From Henricia sp. BOLD:AAB3569 (taxonomy: Eukaryota; Echinodermata; Asteroidea; Spinulosida; Echinasteridae), in assembly GCA_037783545.1 (NCBI GenBank), contig JBBELK010001534.1, positions 1 to 64,000 of the forward strand: 64,000 bases of DNA, written 5' to 3'. A model generated the notes under the pieces. That model made no database searches and was not told the origin of the DNA. It saw nothing but the letters and a program-made list of their open reading frames with translations. Positions 1 through 11,300 of this stretch are shown here, piece by piece. Position 1 is the first letter of the stretch, and each line of letters opens with the position of its first letter. Position numbers and translations under genes: made by a program.

Positions 1-297
1 CAGACTTTCGCCGGGAAATGGCAGAGAAATTTCAAAGTTTAGAAAAAACTGGGTTGAGGCTTCCTGACTGCTCTCACGCAAACCGTGGCTGTCTGTACAC
101 ACCTCTTTGGGGTACTCCTGAGTTGTGCGCATGCTCAGTCATTCGGACTGTCGTTAACGCACCGCAGTTTGGCTCGGCAATTTGGTCAAAGTGTGGTCCA
201 AACGTCGGCAAATTTGGAGGTCGAAAAATGTTCCGACGAACTTCAAATTTTGCATGCCCTAAACTCTCTATATTGCGCACTTGTCATAAAAAATTGA

Positions 298-594
298 CAG
301 ACTTTCGCCGGGAAATGGCAGAGAAATTTCAAAGTTTAGAAAAAACTGGGTTGAGGCTTCCTGACTGCTCTCACGCAAACCGTGGCTGTCTGTACACACC
401 TCTTTGGGGTACTCCTGAGTTGTGCGCATGCTCAGTCATTCGGACTGTCGTTAACGCACCGCAGTTTGGCTCGGCAATTTGGTCAAAGTGTGGTCCAAAC
501 GTCGGCAAATTTGGAGGTCGAAAAATGTTCCGACGAACTTCAAATTTTGCATGCCCTAAACTCTCTATATTGCGCACTTGTCATAAAAAATTGA
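298..594 (+). repeat. Reference monomer of satellite A (297 bp)
   Basis: Anatomy of one unit, phased on CAGACTTTCGCC. First comes an A-tract-rich part (about 298-345 in phase) with A or T runs spaced near 10 bp. Next is a part special to A running to the TACTCCTGAG motif, then TGCGCATGCTCAGT, then TTCGGACTGTCGTTAACG. After that comes the part shared with satellite B, from GTTAACGCACCGCAG through GACGAACTTC and CTCTATAT. The unit ends in the variable linker CATAAAAAATTGACAG. It holds about 16 CpG sites. An imperfect dyad (TTGGAGGTCG against CGAACTTCAA, 8 of 10 pairs, 13-base spacer; 214-246 in the preceding copy) lies near the 3' third. The length is exactly 99 codons and one forward frame lacks stops, which explains the long spurious open frames across the array. 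Confidence 0.95.
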
Positions 595-1360
595 CAGACT
601 TTCGCCGGGAAATGGCAGAGAAATTTCAAAGTTTAGAAAAAACTGGGTTGAGGCTTCCTGACTGCTCTCACGCAAACCGTGGCTGTCTGTACACACCTCT
701 TTGGGGTACTCCTGAGTTGTTCGCATGCTCAGTCATTCGGACTGTCGTTAACGCACCGCAGTTTGGCTCGGCAATTTGGTCAAAGTGTGGTCCAAACGTC
801 GGCAAATTTGGAGGTCGAAAAATGTTCCGACGAACTTCAAATTTTGCATGCCCTAAACTCTCTATATTGCGCACTTGTCATAAAAAATTGACAGACTTTC
901 GCCGGGAAATGGCAGAGAAATTTCAAAGTTTAGAAAAAACTGGGTTGAGGCTTCCTGACTGCTCTCACGCAAACCGTGGCTGTCTGTACACACCTCTTTG
1001 GGGTACTCCTGAGTTGTGCGCATGCTCAGTCATTCGGACTGTCGTTAACGCACCGCAGTTTGGCTCGGCAATTTGGTCAAAGTGTGGTCCAAACGTCGGC
1101 AAATTTGGAGGTCGAAAAATGTTCCGACGAACTTCAAATTTTGCATGCCCTAAACTCTCTATATTGCGCACTTGTCATAAAAAATTGACAGACTTTCGCC
1201 GGGAAATGGCAGAGAAATTTCAAAGTTTAGAAAAAACTGGGTTGAGGCTTCCTGACTGCTCTCACGCAAACCGTGGCTGTCTGTACACACCTCTTTGGGG
1301 TACTCCTGAGTTGTGCGCATGCTCAGTCATTCGGACTGTCGTTAACGCACCGCAGTTTGG

Positions 1361-3320
1361 CTGGGCAATTTGGTCAAAGTGTGGTCCAAACGTCGGCAAA
1401 TTTGGAGGTCGAAAAATGTCCCGACGAACTTCAAATTTTGCATGCCCTAAACTCTCTATATTGCGCACTTGTCATAAAAAATTGACAGACTTTCGCCGGG
1501 AAATGGCAGAGAAATTTCAAAGTTTAGAAAAAACTGGGTTGAGGCTTCCTGACTGCTCTCACGCAAACCGTGGCTGTCTGTACACACCTCTTTGGGGTAC
1601 TCCTGAGTTGTGCGCATGCTCAGTCATTCGGACTGTCGTTAACGCACCGCAGTTTGGCTCGGCAATTTGGTCAAAGTGTGGTCCAAACGTCGGCAAATTT
1701 GGAGGTCGAAAAATGTTCCGACGAACTTCAAATTTTGCATGCCCTAAACTCTCTATATTGCGCACTTGTCATAAAAAATTGAGAGACTTTCGCCGGGAAA
1801 TGGCAGAGAAATTTCAAAGTTTAGAAAAAACTGGGTTGAGGCTTCCTTACTGCTCTCACGCAAACCGTGGCTGTCTGTACACACCTCTTTGGGGTACTCC
1901 TGAGTTGTGCGCATGCTCAGTCATTCGGACTGTCGTTAACGCACCGCAGTTTGGCTCGGCAATTTGGTCAAAGTGTGGTCCAAACGTCGGCAAATTTGGA
2001 GGTCGAAAAATGTTCCGACGAACTTCAAATTTTGCATGCCCTAAACTCTCTATATTGCGCACTTGTCATAAAAAATTGACAGACTTTCGCCGGGAAATGG
2101 CAGAGAAATTTCAAAGTTTAGAAAAAACTGGGTTGAGGCTTCCTGACTGCTCTCACGCAAACCGTGGCTGTCTGTACACACCTCTTTGTGGTACTCCTGA
2201 GTTGTGCGCATGCTCAGTCATTCTGACTGTCGTTAACGCACCGCAGTTTGGCTCGGCAATTTGGTCAAAGTGTGGTCCAAACGTCGGCAAATTTGGAGGT
2301 CGAAAAATGTTCCGACGAACTTCAAATTTTGCATGCCCTAAACTCTCTATATTGCGCACTTGTCATAGAAAAGTGAGAGACTTTCGCCGGGAAATGGCAG
2401 AGAAATTTCAAAGTTTAGAAAAAACTGGGTTGAGGCTTCCTGACTGCTCTCACGCAAACCGTGGCTGTCTGTACACACCTCTTTGGGGTACTCCCGAGTT
2501 GTGCGCATGCTCAGTCATTCGGACTGTCGTTAACGCACCGCAGTTTGGCTCGGCAATTTGGTCAAAGTGTGGTCCAAACGTCGGCAAATTTGGAGGTCGA
2601 AAAATGTTCCGACGAACTTCAAATTTTGCATGCCCTAAACTCTCTATATTGCGCACTTGTCATAAAACAATTGACAGACTTTCGCCGGGAAATGGCAGAG
2701 AAATTTCAAAGTTTAGAAAAAACTGGGTTGAGGCTTCCTGACTGCTCTCACGCAAACCGTTGCTGTCTGTACACACCTCTTTGGGGTACTCCTGAGTTGT
2801 GCGCATGCTCAGTCATTCGGACTGTCGTTAACGCACCGCAGTTTGGCTCGGCAATTTGGTCAAAGTGTGGTCCAAACGTCGGCAAATTTGGAGGTCGAAA
2901 AATGTTCCGACGAACTTCAAATTTTGCATGCCCTAAACTCTCTATATTGCGCACTTGTCATAAAAAATTGACAGACTTTCGCCGGGAAATGGCAGAGAAA
3001 TTTCAAAGTTTAGAAAAAACTGGGTTGAGGCTTCCTGACTGCTCTCACGCAAACCGTGGCTGTCTGTACACACCTCTTTGGGGTACTCCCGAGTTGTGCG
3101 CATGCTCAGTCATTCGGACTGTCGTTAACGCACCGCAGTTTGGCTCGGCAATTTGGTCAAAGTGTGGTCCAAACGTCGGCAAATTTGGAGGTCGAAAAAT
3201 GTTCCGACGAACTTCAAATTTTGCATGCCCTAAACTCTCTATATTGCGCACTTGTCATAAAACAATTGACAGACTTTCGCCGGGAAATGGCAGAGAAATT
3301 TCAAAGTTTAGAAAAAAACT
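1361..3320 (+). repeat. Duplicated multi-monomer block in satellite A, copy 1 (offset about 5.05 kb)
   Basis: A run of private variants in fixed order: GGCTGGGCAA and ATGTCCCGACG, then a GAGAGACTTT linker, CTTCCTTACTGC, CTTTGTGGTACT with CATTCTGACTG, a CATAGAAAAGTGAGAG linker, CTCCCGAG, a CATAAAACAATTG linker, CCGTTGCTG, and a long A tract near 3311. The same order recurs 5051-5052 bp downstream (17 monomers). The left limit lies between 884 and 1361 and the right limit between 3320 and 3629, where the copies stop agreeing. This is a segmental duplication within the array. Confidence 0.93.
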
Positions 3321-6300
3321 GGGTTGAGGCTTCCTGACTGCTCTCACGCAAACCGTGGCTGTCTGTACACACCTCTTTGGGGTACTCCTGAGTTGTGCGC
3401 ATGCTCAGTCATTCGGACTGTCGTTAACGCACCGCAGTTTGGCTCGGCAATTTGGTCAAAGTGTGGTCCAAACGTCGGCAAATTTGGAGGTCGAAAAATG
3501 TTCCGACGAACTTCAAATTTTGCATGCCCTAAACTCTCTATATTGCGCACTTGTCATAAAAAATTGACAGACTTTCGCCGGGAAATGGCAGAGAAATTTC
3601 AAAGTTTAGAAAAAACTGGGTTGAGGCTTACTGACTGCTCTCACGCAAACCGTGGCTGTCTGTACACACCTCTTTGGGGTACTCCTGAGTTGTGCGCATG
3701 CTCAGTCATTCGGACTGTCGTTAACGCACCGCAGTTTGGCTCGGCAATTTGGTCAAAGTGTGGTCCAAACGTCGGCAAATTTGGAGGTCGAAAAATGTTC
3801 CGACGAACTTCAAATTTTGCATGCCCTAAACTCTCTATATTGCGCACTTGTCATAAAAAATTGACAGACTTTCGCCGGGAAATGGCAGAGAAATTTCAAA
3901 GTTTAGAAAAAACTGGGTTGAGGCTTCCTGACTGCTCTCACGCAAACCGTGGCTGTCTGTACACACCTCTTTGGGGTACTCCTGAGTTGTGCGCATGCTC
4001 AGTCATTCGGACTGTCGTTAACGCACCGCAGTTTGGCTCGGCAATTTGGTCAAAGTGTGGTCCAAACGTCGGCAAATTTGGAGGTCGAAAAATGTTCCGA
4101 CGAACTTCAAATTTTGCATGCCCTAAACTCTCTATATTGCGCACTTGTCATAAAAAATGGACAGACTTTCGCCGGGAAATGGCAGAGAAATTTCAAAGTT
4201 TAGAAAAAACTGGGTTGAGGCTTCCTGACTGCTCTCACGCAAACCGTGGCTGTCTGTACACACCTCTTTGGGGTACTCCTGAGTTGTGCGCATGCTCAGT
4301 CATTCGGACTGTCGTTAACGCACCGCAGTTTGGCTCGGCAATTTGGTCAAAGTGTGGTCCAAACGTCGGCAAATTTGGAGGTCGAAAAATGTTCCGACGA
4401 ACTTCAAATTTTGCATGCCCTAAACTCTCTATATTGCGCACTTGTCATAAAAAATTGACAGACTTTCGCCGGGAAATGGCAGAGAAATTTCAAAGTTTAG
4501 AAAAAACTGGGTTGAGGCTTCCTGACTGCTCTCACGCAAACCGTGGCTGTCTGTACACACCTCTTTGGGGTACTCCTGAGTTGTGCGCATGCTCAGTCAT
4601 TCGGACTGTCGTTAACGCACCGCAGTTTGGCTCGGCAATTTGGTCAAAGTGTGGTCCAAACGTCGGCAAATTTGGAGGTCGAAAAATGTTCCGACGAACT
4701 TCAAATTTTGCATGCCCTAAACTCTCTATATTGCGCACTTGTCATAAAAAATTGACAGACTTTCGCCGGGAAATGGCAGAGAAATTTCAAAGTTTAGAAA
4801 AAACTGGGTTGAGGCTTCCTGACTGCTCTCACGCAAACCGTGGCTGTCTGTACACACCTCTTTGGGGTACTCCTGAGTTGTGCGCATGCTCAGTCATTCG
4901 GACTGTCGTTAACGCACCGCAGTTTGGCTCGGCAATTTGGTCAAAGTGTGGTCCAAACGTCGGCAAATTTGGAGGTCGAAAAATGTTCCGACGAACTTCA
5001 AATTTTGCATGCCCTAAACTCTCTATATTGCGCACTTGTCATAAAAATTTGACAGACTTTCGCCGGGAAATGGCAGAGAAATTTCAAAGTTTAGAAAAAA
5101 CTGGGTTGAGGCTTCCTGACTGCTCTCACGCAAACCGTGGCTGTCTGTACACACCTCTTTGGGGTACTCCTGAGTTGTGCGCATGCTCAGTCATTCGGAC
5201 TGTCGTTAACGCACCGAAGTTTGGCTCGGCAATTTGGTCAAAGTGTGGTCCAAACGTCGGCAAATTTGGAGGTCGAAAAATGTTCCGACGAACTTCAAAT
5301 TTTGCATGCCCTAAACTCTCTATATTGCGCACTTGTCATAAAAAATTGACAGACTTTCGCCGGGAAATGGCAGAGAAATTTCAAAGTTTAGAAAAAACTG
5401 GGTTGAGGCTTCCTGACTGCTCTCACGCAAACCGTGGCTGTCTGTACACACCTCTTTGGGGTACTCCTGAGTTGTGCGCATGCTCAGTCATTCGGACTGT
5501 CGTTAACGCACCGCAGTTTGGCTCGGCAATTTGGTCAAAGTGTGGTCCAAACGTCGGCAAATTTGGAGGTCGAAAAATGTTCCGACGAACTTCAAATTTT
5601 GCATGCCCTAAACTCTCTATATTGCGCACTTGTCATAAAAAATTGACAGACTTTCGCCGGGAAATGGCAGAGAAATTTCAAAATTTAGAAAAAACTGGGT
5701 TGAGGCTTCCTGACTGCTCTCACGCAAACCGTGGCTGTCTGTACACACCTCTTTGGGGTACTCCTGAGTTGTGCGCATGCTCAGTCATTCGGACTGTCGT
5801 TAACGCACCGCAGTTTGGCTCGGCAATTTGGTCAAAGTGTGGTCCAAACGTCGGCAAATTTGGAGGTCGAAAAATGTTCCGACGAACTTCAAATTTTGCA
5901 TGCCCTAAACTCTCTATATTGCGCACTTGTCATAACAAATTGACAGACTTTCGCCGGGAAATGGCAGAGAAATTTCAAAGTTTAGAAAAAACTGGGTTGA
6001 GGCTTCCTGACTGCTCTCACGCAAACCGTGGCTGTCTGTACACACCTCTTTGGGGTACTCCTGAGTTGTGCGCATGCTCAGTCATTCGGACTGTCGTTAA
6101 CGCACCGCAGTTTGGCTCGGCAATTTGGTCAAAGTGTGGTCCAAACGTCGGCAAATTTGGAGGTCGAAAAATGTTCCGACGAACTTCAAATTTTGCATGC
6201 CCTAAACTCTCTATATTGCGCACTTGTCATAAAAAATTGACAGACTTTCGCCGGGAAATGGCAGAGAAATTTCAAAGTTTAGAAAAAACTGGGTTGAGGC

Positions 6301-6412
6301 TTCCTGACTGCTCTCACGCAAACCGTGGCTGTCTGTACACACCTCTTTGGGGTACTCCTGAGTTGTGCGCATGCTCAGTCATTCGGACTGTCGTTAACGC
6401 ACCGCAGTTTGG

Positions 6413-8371
6413 CTGGGCAATTTGGTCAAAGTGTGGTCCAAACGTCGGCAAATTTGGAGGTCGAAAAATGTCCCGACGAACTTCAAATTTTGCATGCCCT
6501 AAACTCTCTATATTGCGCACTTGTCATAAAAAATTGACAGACTTTCGCCGGGAAATGGCAGAGAAATTTCAAAGTTTAGAAAAACTGGGTTGAGGCTTCC
6601 TGACTGCTCTCACGCAAACCGTGGCTGTCTGTACACACCTCTTTGGGGTACTCCTGAGTTGTGCGCATGCTCAGTCATTCGGACTGTCGTTAACGCACCG
6701 CAGTTTGGCTCGGCAATTTGGTCAAAGTGTGGTCCAAACGTCGGCAAATTTGGAGGTCGAAAAATGTTCCGACGAACTTCAAATTTTGCATGCCCTAAAC
6801 TCTCTATATTGCGCACTTGTCATAAAAAATTGAGAGACTTTCGCCGGGAAATGGCAGAGAAATTTCAAAGTTTAGAAAAAACTGGGTTGAGGCTTCCTTA
6901 CTGCTCTCACGCAAACCGTGGCTGTCTGTACACACCTCTTTGGGGTACTCCTGAGTTGTGCGCATGCTCAGTCATTCGGACTGTCGTTAACGCACCGCAG
7001 TTTGGCTCGGCAATTTGGTCAAAGTGTGGTCCAAACGTCGGCAAATTTGGAGGTCGAAAAATGTTCCGACGAACTTCAAATTTTGCATGCCCTAAACTCT
7101 CTATATTGCGCACTTGTCATAAAAAATTGACAGACTTTCGCCGGGAAATGGCAGAGAAATTTCAAAGTTTAGAAAAAACTGGGTTGAGGCTTCCTGACTG
7201 CTCTCACGCAAACCGTGGCTGTCTGTACACACCTCTTTGTGGTACTCCTGAGTTGTGCGCATGCTCAGTCATTCTGACTGTCGTTAACGCACCGCAGTTT
7301 GGCTCGGCAATTTGGTCAAAGTGTGGTCCAAACGTCGGCAAATTTGGAGGTCGAAAAATGTTCCGACGAACTTCAAATTTTGCATGCCCTAAACTCTCTA
7401 TATTGCGCACTTGTCATAGAAAAGTGAGAGACTTTCGCCGGGAAATGGCAGAGAAATTTCAAAGTTTAGAAAAAACTGGGTTGAGGCTTCCTGACTGCTC
7501 TCACGCAAACCGTGGCTGTCTGTACACACCTCTTTGGGGTACTCCCGAGTTGTGCGCATGCTCAGTCATTCGGACTGTCGTTAACGCACCGCAGTTTGGC
7601 TCGGCAATTTGGTCAAAGTGTGGTCCAAACGTCGGCAAATTTGGAGGTCGAAAAATGTTCCGACGAACTTCAAATTTTGCATGCCCTAAACTCTCTATAT
7701 TGCGCACTTGTCATAAAACAATTGACAGACTTTCGCCGGGAAATGGCAGAGAAATTTCAAAGTTTAGAAAAAACTGGGTTGAGGCTTCCTGACTGCTCTC
7801 ACGCAAACCGTTGCTGTCTGTACACACCTCTTTGGGGTACTCCTGAGTTGTGCGCATGCTCAGTCATTCGGACTGTCGTTAACGCACCGCAGTTTGGCTC
7901 GGCAATTTGGTCAAAGTGTGGTCCAAACGTCGGCAAATTTGGAGGTCGAAAAATGTTCCGACGAACTTCAAATTTTGCATGCCCTAAACTCTCTATATTG
8001 CGCACTTGTCATAAAAAATTGACAGACTTTCGCCGGGAAATGGCAGAGAAATTTCAAAGTTTAGAAAAAACTGGGTTGAGGCTTCCTGACTGCTCTCACG
8101 CAAACCGTGGCTGTCTGTACACACCTCTTTGGGGTACTCCCGAGTTGTGCGCATGCTCAGTCATTCGGACTGTCGTTAACGCACCGCAGTTTGGCTCGGC
8201 AATTTGGTCAAAGTGTGGTCCAAACGTCGGCAAATTTGGAGGTCGAAAAATGTTCCGACGAACTTCAAATTTTGCATGCCCTAAACTCTCTATATTGCGC
8301 ACTTGTCATAAAACAATTGACAGACTTTCGCCGGGAAATGGCAGAGAAATTTCAAAGTTTAGAAAAAAACT
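6413..8371 (+). repeat. Duplicated multi-monomer block in satellite A, copy 2
   Basis: Second copy of the variant series seen at 1361-3320, in the same order and orientation at an offset of 5052 falling to 5051 bp. The one-base change comes from the A tract near 6580. Near-complete agreement over about 2 kb, against a background where private variants are otherwise scattered, points to a recent duplication. After 8371 the copies part: GTGTGATCCAAACG at about 8812 has no partner in copy 1. Confidence 0.93.
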
Positions 8372-11300
8372 GGGTTGAGGCTTCCTGACTGCTCTCACGC
8401 AAACCGTGGCTGTCTGTACACACCTCTTTGGGGTACTCCTGAGTTGTGCGCATGCTCAGTCATTCGGACTGTCGTTAACGCACCGCAGTTTGGCTCGGCA
8501 ATTTGGTCAAAGTGTGGTCCAAACGTCGGCAAATTTGGAGGTCGAAAAATGTTCCGACGAACTTCAAATTTTGCATGCCCTAAACTCTCTATATTGCGCA
8601 CTTGTCATAAAAAATTGACAGACTTTCGCCGGGAAATGGCAGAGAAATTTCAAAGTTTAGAAAAAACTGGGTTGAGGCTTCCTGACTGCTCTCACGCAAA
8701 CCGTGGCTGTCTGTACACACCTCTTTGGGGTACTCCTGAGTTGTGCGCATGCTCAGTCATTCGGACTGTCGTTAACGCACCGCAGTTTGGCTCGGCAATT
8801 TGGTCAAAGTGTGATCCAAACGTCGGCAAATTTGGAGGTCGAAAAATGTTCCGACGAACTTCAAATTTTGCATGCCCTAAACTCTCTATATTGCGCACTT
8901 GTCATAAAAAATTGACAGACTTTCGCCGGGAAATGGCAGAGAAATTTCAAAGTTTAGAAAAAACTGGGTTGAGGCTTCCTGACTGCTCTCACGCAAACCG
9001 TGGCTGTCTGTACACACCTCTTTGGGGTACTCCTGAGTTGTGCGCATGCTCAGTCATTCGGACTGTCGTTAACGCACCGCAGTTTGGCTCGGCAATTTGG
9101 TCAAAGTGTGGTCCAAACGTCGGCAAATTTGGAGGTCGAAAAATGTTCCGACGAACTTCAAATTTTGCATGCCCTAAACTCTCTATATTGCGCACTTGTA
9201 ATAACAAATTGACAGACTTTCGCCGGGAAATGGCAGAGAAATTTCAAAGTTTAGAAAAAACTGGGTTGAGGCTTCCTGACTGCTCTCACGCAAACCGTGG
9301 CTGTCTGTACACACCTCTTTGGGGTACTCCTGAGTTGTGCGCATGCTCAGTCATTCGGACTGTCGTTAACGCACCGCAGTTTGGCTCGGCAATTTGGTCA
9401 AAGTGTGGTCCAAACGTCGGCAAATTTGGAGGTCGAAAAATGTTCCGACGAACTTCAAATTTTGCATGCCCTAAACTCTCTATATTGCGCACTTGTCATA
9501 AAAAAATTGACAGACTTTCGCCGGGAAATGGCAGAGAAATTTCAAAGTTTAGAAAAAACTGGGTTGAGGCTTCCTGACTGCTCTCACGCAAACCGTGGCT
9601 GTCTGTACACACCTCTTTGGGGTACTCCTGAGTTGTGCGCATGCTCAGTCATTCGGACTGTCGTTAACGCACCGCAGTTTGGCTCGGCAATTTGGTCAAA
9701 GTGTGGTCCAAACGTCTGCAAATTTGGAGGTCGAAAAATGTTCCGACGAACTTCAAATTTTGCATGCCCTAAACTCTCTATATTGCGCACTTGTCATAAA
9801 AAATTGACAGACTTTCGCCGGGAAATGGCAGAGAAATTTCAAAGTTTAGAAAAAACTGGGTTGAGGCTTCCTGACTGCTCTCACGCAAACCGTGGCTGTC
9901 TGTACACACCTCTTTGGGGTACTCCTGAGTTGTGCGCATGCTCAGTCATTCGGACTGTCGTTAACGCACCGCAGTTTGGCTCGGCAATTTGGTCAAAGTG
10001 TGGTCCAAACGTCGGCAAATTTGGAGGTCGAAAAATGTTCCGACGAACTTCAAATTTTGCATGCCCTAAACTCTCTATATTGCGCACTTGTCATAAAAAA
10101 TTGACAGACTTTCGCCGGGAAATGGCAGAGAAATTTCAAAGTTTAGAAAAAACTGGGTTGAGGCTTCCTGACTGCTCTCACGCAAACCGTGGCTGTCTGT
10201 ACACACCTCTTTGGGGTACTCCTGAGTTGTGCGCATGCTCAGTCATTCGGACTGTCGTTAACGCACCGCAGTTTGGCTCGGCAATTTGGTCAAAGTGTGG
10301 TCCAAACGTCGGCAAATTTGGAGGTCGAAAAATGTTCCGACGAACTTCAAATTTTGCATGCCCTAAACTCTCTATATTGCGCACTTGTCATAAAAAATTG
10401 ACAGACTTTCGCCGGGAAATGGCAGAGAAATTTCAAAGTTTAGAAAAAACTGGGTTGAGGCTTCCTGACTGCTCTCACGCATACCGTGGCTGTCTGTACA
10501 CACCTCTTTGGGGTACTCCTGAGTTGTGCGCATGCTCAGTCATTCGGACTGTCGTTAACGCACCGCAGTTTGGCTCGGCAATTTGGTCAAAGTGTGGTCC
10601 AAACGTCGGCAAATTTGAAGGTCGAAAAATGTTCCGACGAACTTCAAATTTTGCATGCCCTAAACTCTCTATATTGCGCACTTGTCATAACAAATTGACA
10701 GACTTTCGCCGGGAAATGGCAGAGAAATTTCAAAGTTTAGAAAAAACTGGGTTGAGGCTTCCTGACTGCTCTCACGCAAACCGTGGCTGTCTGTACACAC
10801 CTCTTTGGGGTACTCCTGAGTTGTGCGCATGCTCAGTCATTCGGACTGTCGTTAACGCACCGCAGTTTGGCTCGGCAATTTGGTGAAAGTGTGGTCCAAA
10901 CGTCGGCAAATTTGGAGGTCGAAAAATGTTCCGACGAACTTCAAATTTTGCATGCCCTAAACTCTCTATATTGCGCACTTGTCATAAAAAATTGACAGAC
11001 TTTCGCCGGGAAATGGCAGAGAAATTTCAAAGTTTAGAAAAAACTGGGTTGAGGCTTCCTGACTGCTCTCACGCAAACCGTGGCTGTCTGTACACACCTC
11101 TTTGGGGTACTCCTGAGTTGTGCGCATGCTCAGTCATTCGGACTGTCGTTAACGCACCGCAGTTTGGCTCGGCAATTTGGTCAAACTGTGGTCCAAACGT
11201 CGGCAAATTTGGAGGTCGAAAAATGTTCCGACGAACTTCAAATTTTGCATGCCCTAAACTCTCTATATTGCGCACTTGTCATAAAAAATTGACAGACTTT

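Noticed and set aside
214-246. Structured RNA gene in satellite A based on the imperfect dyad
   Set aside because: The stem is 8 of 10 pairs with a 13-base loop, with no compensating changes among copies and no promoter or terminator signals.
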